A stretch of 64,000 nt of DNA. Origin: Pseudanabaena galeata CCNP1313. Its GTDB lineage: Bacteria > Cyanobacteriota > Cyanobacteriia > Pseudanabaenales > Pseudanabaenaceae. The number at the start of each line of letters is the position of its first letter. Position 1 is the stretch's first letter. The notes under the pieces are model-generated. The model worked only from the letters and a program-made list of their open reading frames with translations. It was not told the DNA's origin and did no database searches. The DNA lies in NCBI RefSeq assembly GCF_029910235.1, contig NZ_CP112874.1:4392501-4456500 (forward strand), written 5' to 3'. This document shows positions 57,219 to 64,000 of the stretch, in pieces. The position numbers were made by a program, and so were the translations under genes.

Positions 57219-59960
57219 ATGAGTACGACCGAGCTTCCCAAACAATATAATCCTCTCGAATCTGAAGCCAAGTGGCAAAAATATTGGGAGGAAAGTGGCG
57301 TATTTGTAGCTGACAGCGAAAGCGAAAAAGAATCCTACTGCATCATGATTCCACCGCCCAATGTCACGGGCAGCTTACATATGGGTCATGCTTTTCAAGA
57401 AGTATTAATCGATATCCTGATTCGCTATCATCGGATGCGTGGGTTTAATGCCCTGTGGTTGCCGGGAACAGATCATGCCAGCATTGCTGTGCAGACGATT
57501 CTCGATAAACAGATTAAAGCTGAAGGTAAAACCAATCAAGAGATTGGACGCGAGCAGTTTTTAGAGAGAGCATGGAAATGGAAAGCGGAATCGGGCGGTA
57601 CGATTGTTTCGCAGTTGCGGCGCTTAGGTGTATCCGCTGACTGGACTCGTGAACGCTTCACGATGGATGAAGGTTTATCAAATTCGGTAACCGAAGCTTT
57701 TGTCAAACTTTACGAGGCTGGTTTGATTTATCGAGGCGAATATCTAGTTAACTGGTGTCCCGAATCGCAATCCGCCGTATCTGATCTGGAAGTTGATAGT
57801 AAAGAAGTAAATGGTCATCTTTGGCATTTTCGCTATCCATTAGCCGATCGCTCTGGACATCTAGTGGTTGCGACTACCAGACCAGAGACGATGTTGGGTG
57901 ATACGGCTGTGGCTGTCAATCCTGAAGACGATCGCTACAAGCATCTAATTGGCAAGACGATCATGTTACCAATCATGAATCGCGAGATTCCGATTATTGG
58001 CGATCAATATGTCGATAAAGCCTTTGGTAGTGGTTGCGTTAAGATTACGCCTGCCCATGACCCTAATGACTTTGAGATGGGTAAACGTCATCAGCTTCCA
58101 CTGATCAATATTCTCAATAAAGATGGCTCGATCAATGAGAATGGCGGCGAGTTCCAAGGACAAGATCGCTTTGTAGCGCGTAAAAACGTCGTAGCAAAGC
58201 TAGAACAATTGGGCTTATTGGAAAAAATTGAAGACTATACCCATACTGTTCCCTATTCAGAGCGCGGCAAAGTACCTGTCGAACCATTGCTTTCAATTCA
58301 GTGGTTTGTGAATATCAAGCCGCTTTCAGACTTTGCACTAGAACAGTTTGACAAACAAAACTCGCCCACCTTCGTACCCGATCGCTGGGGGAAGGTTTAC
58401 CGTGATTGGCTAATTCGTCTTAAGGATTGGTGTATTTCCCGTCAACTATGGTGGGGACATCAGATTCCTGCTTGGTATGCACCCGATGGCACAATTTTCG
58501 TGGCGAGAACCGAGGCTGAGGCATATACCCAAGCGAAGGTGAAATTTGGTGAAGATATAACTTTAGAACGTGATCCAGATGTACTTGATACATGGTTCTC
58601 ATCAGGTTTATGGCCATTCTCGACTTTGGGCTGGCCAGAGCAGACACAGGACTTGGAGACTTTTTATCCGACAAGTGTGCTAGTTACGGGGTTTGACATT
58701 ATTTTCTTCTGGGTCGCACGGATGACGATGATGGCAGGCTATTTTACGGGCAAGATGCCTTTCCACACGGTCTATATTCATGGATTGGTGCGCGATGAAA
58801 ATAATCAGAAGATGTCTAAATCCAAGAATAATGGCATCGATCCATTAGTTCTCATTAATAAATATGGAACTGATGCGTTGCGCTATTCGCTGGTTAAGGA
58901 GGTAACAGGCGCAGGACAAGACATTCGCCTTGATTACAATCGCAAAACTGACGAATCGACAACCGTAGAGACAGCCCGCAACTTTGCCAATAAGCTTTGG
59001 AATGCTTCGCGATTTGTGATGATGAACCTCAACTTGGAGTGTGGCTCCGCCACGCTCCAAGTTGAGAATTTAGAACTTGCCGATCGCTGGATTTTGTCGC
59101 GTTACTACCAGACGGTTTTGCAAGTGCGTGAACAACTTGATGCCTACAGCATGGGCGAAGCAACCAAAAGCCTGTATGAGTTCTTCTGGGGTGATTTCTG
59201 CGATTGGTACATTGAGCTAGTTAAATCCCGTTTACAGGAAACTGCCGACCCTACTTCTCGCGCCACCGTGCAGCAAACCCTTGCCTTTGTCCTCGATGGG
59301 CTTTTGCGCTTACTGCATCCATTTATGCCCCATGTCACTGAGGAAATCTGGCAGTTGCTCACCTATGGCACGAGTGAGCCATCGTGCGATCGCCCAGTGC
59401 TCGCGATTCAACCCTATCCCGAAGTTGACACCACCCACATTAATGAAGAGTTAGAAGAACAATTCAAGTTAATCATTGGCACAATCCGCACCATTCGCAA
59501 TCTTCGTGCTGAAGCTGAGATTAAGCCTAGTCTGAAGGTGAAAGTGATTTTACAATCCGACAGCGATCGCGAACGCACCTTACTAGAAGCAGGACAAAGC
59601 TATATTCTCGATTTAGCAAGGGTTGAAGATTTGGCAGTTGTGTCAACCGTCGATGAATCGGTGACCGAAGAGGCGATCGCAGGTGTAGTTGGCACGGTAC
59701 AGGCGATCGTGTCGCTAGTCGGCGTTGTCGATATTGCTCAATTGGTTGCCAAGCTAGAACGCAGTCTCAAGAAGTTGGAAGGGGCGATCGCTTCTAGCCA
59801 AGGTCGTTTAAACAATGAAGGCTATGTCAAAAAGGCTCCCCCTGACGTGGTTGCTACCGCCCGCGCAGAACTGGAAGAGTCCTTGAAACAGCAAGAGATT
59901 CTCAAAGCACGTCTAGCTCAGTTGCAAAAGAATAGTACTTCCTCCCCAGCTTATAACTGA
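57219..59960 (+). CDS. valS: Valyl-tRNA synthetase
   Basis: 913 residues. HIGH motif in [19 protein letters not shown] (~residue 47), KMSKS in [17 protein letters not shown] (~525), the editing domain around residues 190-340, and a C-terminal coiled-coil arm ([20 protein letters not shown]). A 39-bp palindrome lies in frame at 59028-59066, adding 13 residues ([13 protein letters not shown]) between the catalytic core and the anticodon-binding domain. The TGA stop is formed by the first bases of a family H element. The gene is otherwise intact and must be functional. Confidence 0.97.
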   Translation: MSTTELPKQYNPLESEAKWQKYWEESGVFVADSESEKESYCIMIPPPNVTGSLHMGHAFQEVLIDILIRYHRMRGFNALWLPGTDHASIAVQTILDKQIKAEGKTNQEIGREQFLERAWKWKAESGGTIVSQLRRLGVSADWTRERFTMDEGLSNSVTEAFVKLYEAGLIYRGEYLVNWCPESQSAVSDLEVDSKEVNGHLWHFRYPLADRSGHLVVATTRPETMLGDTAVAVNPEDDRYKHLIGKTIMLPIMNREIPIIGDQYVDKAFGSGCVKITPAHDPNDFEMGKRHQLPLINILNKDGSINENGGEFQGQDRFVARKNVVAKLEQLGLLEKIEDYTHTVPYSERGKVPVEPLLSIQWFVNIKPLSDFALEQFDKQNSPTFVPDRWGKVYRDWLIRLKDWCISRQLWWGHQIPAWYAPDGTIFVARTEAEAYTQAKVKFGEDITLERDPDVLDTWFSSGLWPFSTLGWPEQTQDLETFYPTSVLVTGFDIIFFWVARMTMMAGYFTGKMPFHTVYIHGLVRDENNQKMSKSKNNGIDPLVLINKYGTDALRYSLVKEVTGAGQDIRLDYNRKTDESTTVETARNFANKLWNASRFVMMNLNLECGSATLQVENLELADRWILSRYYQTVLQVREQLDAYSMGEATKSLYEFFWGDFCDWYIELVKSRLQETADPTSRATVQQTLAFVLDGLLRLLHPFMPHVTEEIWQLLTYGTSEPSCDRPVLAIQPYPEVDTTHINEELEEQFKLIIGTIRTIRNLRAEAEIKPSLKVKVILQSDSDRERTLLEAGQSYILDLARVEDLAVVSTVDESVTEEAIAGVVGTVQAIVSLVGVVDIAQLVAKLERSLKKLEGAIASSQGRLNNEGYVKKAPPDVVATARAELEESLKQQEILKARLAQLQKNSTSSPAYN
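59028..59066. repeat. In-frame palindrome inside valS
   Basis: CTCAACTTGGAG(T)GTGGC, loop TCC, GCCAC(G)CTCCAAGTTGAG. 39 bp equals 13 codons, with one T-G pair. The loop TCC and GC-rich tip resemble the intergenic palindrome at 36184. Confidence 0.8.
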
Positions 59961-60086
59961 TGTTACGTAGAAAAAAGATCGCCATACTGTTTCTATATCA
60001 TCTTAAAAGAGGATTTTGAGACCAAATCCCTCCATATTGCTAATAGGGCTTGGTCTCCAAGCCCTATTAGCTTCCACGTAACGTCA
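59959..60086. repeat. Family H element, copy 2
   Basis: Ends CTGATGTTACGTAGAA and TTCCACGTAACGTCA, similar to the 164-bp copy at 34073. The interior is different (ATAGGGCTTGGTCTCCAAGC palindrome). The first four bases supply the valS stop codon. Confidence 0.75.
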
Positions 60087-60202
60087 TTAAGTAATAAAGA
60101 AGCACAAAATAGCGTAGCCATTTTGTGCTTCTTTATTAGACTAGTCCTAGGAATCGCGATAAAATGCAGAAAATATTCTTGCAATACTCGGTACGAATTT
60201 AA

Positions 60203-60937
60203 ATGACCTATTCTCTGCGAATTGTTGATATGGCTGAGAGCGATCGCCCCCGTGAAAGGCTTCTCAGTCAAGGCGTTCGCAGTTTATCCAATGCAGAATT
60301 AATCGCAATTTTGTTAGGGACAGGGCAAGGGGCAGGCAAACTTTCGGCCGTCGGATTAGGACAGCTAATCTTGCAAACCATTGGCAAAGATCGCACCAGT
60401 GATCCAGTGGCGGCTCTGCAAACTGTCTCACCACAAGAACTCATGCAAATTGAAGGTGTGGGGCCAGCCAAAGCAACCGCCATCTTAGCGGCGATCGAGC
60501 TAGGTAAGAGAGCGCTCTATGCTAAGCCCCCAGATTTGACCGAAGTCACCGATCCATCGGTAGCCGCCGCCGCCCTCAGTCAAGACCTAATGTGGCAACC
60601 GCAAGAACGTCTCGCCGTAGTGATGCTCGACAACAAAAATCGGATTATTGCCCAACGCATTATCACCATCGGCACAGCCACAGAAACCCTCGCCCATCCC
60701 CGTGATATTTTCCGTGAAGTTCTCAAAAGTGGTGCAGTGCGTTTGATCGTCGCGCATAATCATCCTTCTGGCAATACCAGCCCTAGCCCCGAAGATATTA
60801 CACTCACTCGTCAGTTGCTTGAAGCGGCAAGAATGCTCAGTATTCCGCTCTTAGATCATTTGATTTTAGGAAATGGAACCTTTTCGAGCATTCGCGAAGT
60901 TTCGACATTATGGCAAGAAGTTCCGCAAACAGAATAA
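60203..60937 (+). CDS. radC: RadC family JAMM/MPN protein
   Basis: 244 residues. An N-terminal helix-hairpin-helix ([20 protein letters not shown]) is followed by the JAMM metal-binding domain with [14 protein letters not shown] (~residue 193) and the preceding glutamate in the [14 protein letters not shown] region. RadC was first tied to DNA repair, but its real role is unclear. Length normal. The last codons lie in a palindrome terminator. Confidence 0.93.
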   Translation: MTYSLRIVDMAESDRPRERLLSQGVRSLSNAELIAILLGTGQGAGKLSAVGLGQLILQTIGKDRTSDPVAALQTVSPQELMQIEGVGPAKATAILAAIELGKRALYAKPPDLTEVTDPSVAAAALSQDLMWQPQERLAVVMLDNKNRIIAQRIITIGTATETLAHPRDIFREVLKSGAVRLIVAHNHPSGNTSPSPEDITLTRQLLEAARMLSIPLLDHLILGNGTFSSIREVSTLWQEVPQTE

Positions 60938-60973
60938 AAAAGGAGCGCTTCGCGCTCCTTTTTTATTCTGTTT
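60927..60973 (+). terminator. radC terminator palindrome
   Basis: AAACAGAATAAAAAAGGAGC then GC, loop TTC, perfect complement. A family C element is inserted at its right foot. Confidence 0.85.
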
Positions 60974-60975
60974 AA

Positions 60976-61145
60976 CGTCAGTTCGACAAAAGTGGAACGC
61001 TGAGATTGGGGCTTGGAGACCAAGCCCCTACATATGTGTAAATGTAGGGGCTTGGTCTCCAAGCCCTCTTTCTAACTTAACGCCAGTTCGATATTGCCAT
61101 TTGCGGCGTGCGAAGCACGCCGCAAATGGCAATATCGAACTCACG
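60976..61145 (-). repeat. Family C element, copy 5 (enlarged, 170 bp)
   Basis: Same ends as the other copies (CGTCAGTTCGAC...ATCGAACTCACG), but one inner palindrome is replaced by GGGGCTTGGAGACCAAGCCC and TAGGGGCTTGGTCTCCAAGC. TTCTGTTTAA flanks both sides (60966-60975 and 61146-61155). A family D repeat follows (61158-61194). Confidence 0.88.
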
Positions 61146-61250
61146 TTCTGTTTAATACCAATTCACGAAAGTGTGACAACACTTTTGTGAATTAAAAACT
61201 AAATCCAGTAAAAGTGGCGGCGCTTCGCGCCGCCACTTTTATTTCATACC

Positions 61251-61697
61251 TTAACGCATCATGCCGCGACGGGCTTGACGTTGTTGTTTCATTTGCTCCA
61301 GTTGTTGTTGCTGAGCAGGAGTCAAAACGTTCTTCATTTGAGTCTTGGTATCTTCAGCGATCACCTTCATCTGTTGCTTTTGAGCATCAGTCAAATTGAG
61401 AGAATTCCGTACTCCCTTGCGATCGCCAGATTGACGAGCTTGTTCCATAATTGCGCGTTGTTCAGCAGTCAAAACACTTTGGTGACGAGCTTTGGCACTT
61501 TCACGAATAGACTTCATTTGAGCCTTTTGGGCTTCAGTCAAGTTCAACTGTTTCCAGCCTTCGCCTTGACGGGGCTTGCGTTTTTCGGAGCTATTTTGAG
61601 TGGTATTTTGTGCAGCAACGAGATTTGGAATTGCCACGGCTCCAACGGCTACGGTGACACAAGCGATCGCCAACAAGCTTTTGATATTACGAAACAT
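61251..61697 (-). CDS. Exported Spy/CpxP-like (LTxxQ) protein
   Basis: 148 residues from ATG 61697, preceded by AAGGGGAAAATCAA. A signal peptide (IKSLLAIACVTVAVGAVAIP, cleavage near VAA-QN) is followed by three LTxxQ units: LNLTEAQKAQMKSIRE, SVLTAEQRAIMEQAR and LNLTDAQKQQMKVI, then NVLTPAQQQQLEQM. This is the pattern of periplasmic Spy/CpxP-like proteins that bind unfolded proteins or metals. The role here is unproven. Confidence 0.85.
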   Translation of the reverse strand: MFRNIKSLLAIACVTVAVGAVAIPNLVAAQNTTQNSSEKRKPRQGEGWKQLNLTEAQKAQMKSIRESAKARHQSVLTAEQRAIMEQARQSGDRKGVRNSLNLTDAQKQQMKVIAEDTKTQMKNVLTPAQQQQLEQMKQQRQARRGMMR

Positions 61698-61814
61698 TTG
61701 ATTTTCCCCTTTGTGAGAAGGCTTAATTATCTGTACGAGGGTTTTGACAAGCACCACGATCAAAAGGTTCAAAAGTTAAAAAATTAAATTTGGGCTGCGC
61801 CCAAATTTAATTTT

Positions 61815-62243
61815 TTAACTAGCACAACCTCTCAAAATTACGCCAATAATTATGCCAATCCCCACAAAACGAACGATCTGCCAGAATGGTTCACGCAGAC
61901 TACTCCAAGAAAGTAGACGGCTTTCGAGATTGGCTTCGATTTGTTCAAGTTGCTCGCCTACTTCTTGTAATTGTTTGACTAGCTCTTCTTTATGAGGGGG
62001 AGGAGTTGCTCGCCCATTGAGAGAACTAGGCTTACGGCGAATTTTTGAGTTGCTATTATGCTCAGGGCGATCGCCTGAAGTATCTTGAATTTGTGCTCTG
62101 ATTCCTTCTTGTTGGGTTAGCAGTTCCTGCTGTCTAATCGAGTCACGATGAACCTGTAGAAAACGCTGTTCGATTTCTTCTAAGAGTTCTCTAGTTTCTT
62201 TGAGTTGAGCTTCTACATCGCTCCAATCAGAAATTTCTGTCAC
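61815..62243 (-). CDS. Coiled-coil protein with C-terminal membrane anchor
   Basis: 142 residues. Two helical stretches (EAQLKETRELLEEIEQRFLQ; KEELVKQLQEVGEQLEQIEA) surround a basic/Pro-rich linker. A final hydrophobic segment FWQIVRFVGIGIIIGVILRG ends at CAS. No family recognised. Probably tail-anchored, facing the cytoplasm. Confidence 0.65.
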   Translation of the reverse strand: MTEISDWSDVEAQLKETRELLEEIEQRFLQVHRDSIRQQELLTQQEGIRAQIQDTSGDRPEHNSNSKIRRKPSSLNGRATPPPHKEELVKQLQEVGEQLEQIEANLESRLLSWSSLREPFWQIVRFVGIGIIIGVILRGCAS

Positions 62244-62585
62244 AGCATCAATCTAATAAGTGGAATTTTATAAGTAGCTAATCATAATTAAGAAACTGTT
62301 TAAGAATTACTTTCTACGGTCAAAGCTTCTAAGAGATCCCCCTCAATCCCCCTTATAAAGGGGGAAGAATTTAATTCTCCCCCCTTTATAAGGGGGGCTG
62401 GGGGGATCTAGACAGTTTCTAAAACCCAAAGCCAGATCTCGCCCGCCCACTGCACAGGCAGGGCAAGATTTTCGAGTTTAAGGTTACTTGTGCTTAGCAA
62501 TTTAGCAGGGCGTTGCACTACCATAAGTGAATTTTACAGTGATTGTTGCGATCTATAAAAAATGAGATGCGCCGCATCTCATTTT
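62244..62585. other. Gap with family G element
   Basis: Family G copy 2 lies at 62288-62422. 62430-62550 shows no clear feature. A palindrome AAAAAATGAGATGCG/CGCATCTCATTTTTT at about 62558-62589 terminates the kinase gene. Confidence 0.7.
62288..62422 (+). repeat. Family G element, copy 2
   Basis: Begins TTAAGAAACTGTTTAAGAAT and shares CTAAGAGATCCCCCTCAATC and GGGGGGATCTAGACA with copy 1 at 38111-38256. It has the same orientation. Confidence 0.82.
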
Positions 62586-64000
62586 TTATAAACATATGGG
62601 TTTGGTTCGATTAGCGGCAACCCAACCAGCGATCGGGGCAGAAATTTGGAACCAACCTTGCTTTTCGCTCTGCACAGTAATTTGTGTGCCATTGTCTAGC
62701 TTGCCCACGATCGCAAAATCCACTCCCGCACCCTGACGCACATTGATCGGTGGCTGAGGATCGGAGACTAAACGTCTAGTGTAGTCACATTGAGGATTTT
62801 GCAAATTGTTGACAGCATTTTGAGAGGAGCTATATTGGGGGGTTGTACGACTTTGGAACTCTCGAATATAGGTAACATTTTGCATTTCTATGGGTGTTAG
62901 TAGCTCTTCAGGAAACTGATCAGGTGCATAGAGGGGTTTATACCAAGGCTGGCTGCTGAAATATGACTGCAATTCAGGATCTTGAAAACGGCGACCATAA
63001 CGGGCAAATACTTCATTTCGCATGATATCTATCTCAGGAACACTTTTACCTACCAAATCTTGATCGCTGATCGCCCGTTCTGACAGAAATAAATATGTGG
63101 GTGTGGGACTAGGGGAGGCGGCGGTAATCTTTACATCGTTTTTGAGCGAAGGTGATGGGCGGAGAAACACCACTGCACCCATAACGCTAATTGCCGATAC
63201 AATTCCTAAGGCGATGACCACTAAGCGATTTTTATAAGCAAATTGCAGGCGATCGCTAGGCGAAGCTATGGGCGAAAATTTTGTAGCAACATCATCATTT
63301 GGGTTAAAAGCCGATGTTAATTCTGGAAAATTAGTCTGCACAGTCGTAGATAAAAGCGTTGGGGCGATCGGTATTTTTAATTTTTGTACATCGATCAATA
63401 CAGCTTCGGCAGACTGATAGCGATCGCGAAAGTCATATTTAACTAATTTATCGATGATCCTCGCTAATTCATCACTGACCTGAGCGCGATATTTTAAAGC
63501 CGCATGGTCAGGAGAATGTCGCCAAGCTAATTCGCCCGTTTCTAAATCTTCAGATAATAAATTTGGGGCAACTCCCGTCAGTCCTTGGATGGCGATCGCC
63601 CCAACTGCATAAAGATCACTACAGGGTCTAGGCTTACCGATCGCCTGCTCATTGGGCATATAACCATCTGTGCCGATGGCAACCGTAGAGCCAACCGCCG
63701 AGGCAGCGATCGCCGTTCCCACTTGCTTAACCGCACCAAAATCAATTAAAACTAACCTGCCATCGGTGCGCCGACGCATGAGGTTAGCGGGCTTAATATC
63801 GCGATGGATTGCCCCCTGCTGATGGACAAATGTGAGAATCTCCAGTACATCAATTAAAAAGGCGATCGCCTGTGCTTCATTCATTCGCCCCACTGGATAG
63901 CCATCAGCAGATCGCTCAATCGAAGTAATTTCATTGCTGAGGTCATAGCCTTCGACCAACTCTTGCACCAAATAAAACTCATGCGCCTCTGCAAAATGAG
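62586..64000 (-). CDS. Serine/threonine protein kinase with YARHG and SH3b domains (5' end outside window)
   Basis: The frame is open to base 64000, and the reading EAHEFYLVQELVEG shows the kinase hinge, so the N-lobe lies beyond the window. Visible parts: catalytic loop GAIHRDIKPANLMRR, DFG in LVLIDFGAVKQVG, and the C-lobe to about 210 residues from the edge. A transmembrane helix follows (LVVIALGIVSAISVMGAVVF). The outer part has a YARHG domain (RNEVFARYGRRFQDPELQSY, FSSQPWYKPLY) and an SH3b domain (PPINVRQGAGVDFAIVGKLD) ending in PICL. It is probably a sensor kinase with the extracytoplasmic region binding cell-wall material. Confidence 0.9.
   Translation of the reverse strand, partial: HFAEAHEFYLVQELVEGYDLSNEITSIERSADGYPVGRMNEAQAIAFLIDVLEILTFVHQQGAIHRDIKPANLMRRRTDGRLVLIDFGAVKQVGTAIAASAVGSTVAIGTDGYMPNEQAIGKPRPCSDLYAVGAIAIQGLTGVAPNLLSEDLETGELAWRHSPDHAALKYRAQVSDELARIIDKLVKYDFRDRYQSAEAVLIDVQKLKIPIAPTLLSTTVQTNFPELTSAFNPNDDVATKFSPIASPSDRLQFAYKNRLVVIALGIVSAISVMGAVVFLRPSPSLKNDVKITAASPSPTPTYLFLSERAISDQDLVGKSVPEIDIMRNEVFARYGRRFQDPELQSYFSSQPWYKPLYAPDQFPEELLTPIEMQNVTYIREFQSRTTPQYSSSQNAVNNLQNPQCDYTRRLVSDPQPPINVRQGAGVDFAIVGKLDNGTQITVQSEKQGWFQISAPIAGWVAANRTKPICL

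Noticed and set aside
60873-61190. 105-codon ORF after radC
   Set aside because: It overlaps radC out of frame and crosses the terminator and a family C element.
61275-61787. 170-codon plus-strand ORF over the Spy-like gene
   Set aside because: It is the antisense of a clear exported LTxxQ protein; the leucine-rich translation is an artefact.

Overview
The window is cyanobacterial chromosome. Evidence: photosystem I genes psaL and psaI, a phycobilisome-fold protein, hemL, a plant-type Rieske oxygenase, a nitrate-reductase-associated protein, several families largely confined to cyanobacteria (DUF1838, DUF2214, DUF2358, DUF2605, DUF2973), and a very high density of the HIP1 octamer GCGATCGC. 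The overall character would fit a Pseudanabaena-like filamentous species, but that is inference. No phage region, CRISPR array or rRNA operon is visible. One tRNA (Leu, anticodon GAG) is present.

Layout. 1-7.7 kb: polysaccharide flippase and glycosyltransferase, nth, psaL-psaI, a lumenal pentapeptide protein, mraY, rsmB. 7.8-15.1 kb: an accessory island packed with type II toxin-antitoxin (TA) modules, most of them decaying (a MazF/PemK toxin cut by a stop, VapC cut by an amber codon, YoeB with a stop and a frameshift, a PIN toxin with an internal deletion), plus intact RelE and YefM-YoeB pairs, an IS4-like insertion sequence and a repeat made from the 3' end of an antitoxin gene. 15.5-18.2 kb: rps1, then HigBA whose antitoxin overlaps tlyA. 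18.2-31.3 kb: membrane and cyanobacterial hypothetical proteins, an arsR / gap-arsJ arsenic locus, a BrnTA remnant, DUF29, rsmD, a potassium channel, queA. 32-36 kb: LRR protein, menH, GHL10-type glycosidase, phycobilisome-like globin. 36.4-41.4 kb: a STAND ATPase, an AAA ATPase and a TPR protein with five near-identical 120-bp repeats, a possible conflict/signalling cassette. 41.7-54 kb: Rieske oxygenase, PatA-like regulator, DUF1636/2973/2605, mazG, mutS2 (without Smr domain), NRAP, an OmpR regulator, hemL. 54-64 kb: coiled-coil protein, pentapeptide protein, DUF29, valS, radC, Spy-like protein, and a Ser/Thr kinase running off the right edge.

The most unusual property is the intergenic DNA. 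Nearly every gap carries long, almost perfect palindromes, 15-29 bp per arm with a 3-nt loop, often containing the stop codons of the flanking genes. Several belong to dispersed MITE-like families with terminal inverted repeats. One family (C, about 109 bp, five copies) shows 8-10 bp target duplications, and at least three copies are inserted within or at the foot of an older palindrome. Copies of the same palindrome differ by paired changes in both arms. Two palindromes of this type lie inside genes, one an in-frame 39-bp insertion in valS. This palindrome system, together with the TA graveyard, is the best candidate for undescribed biology here.
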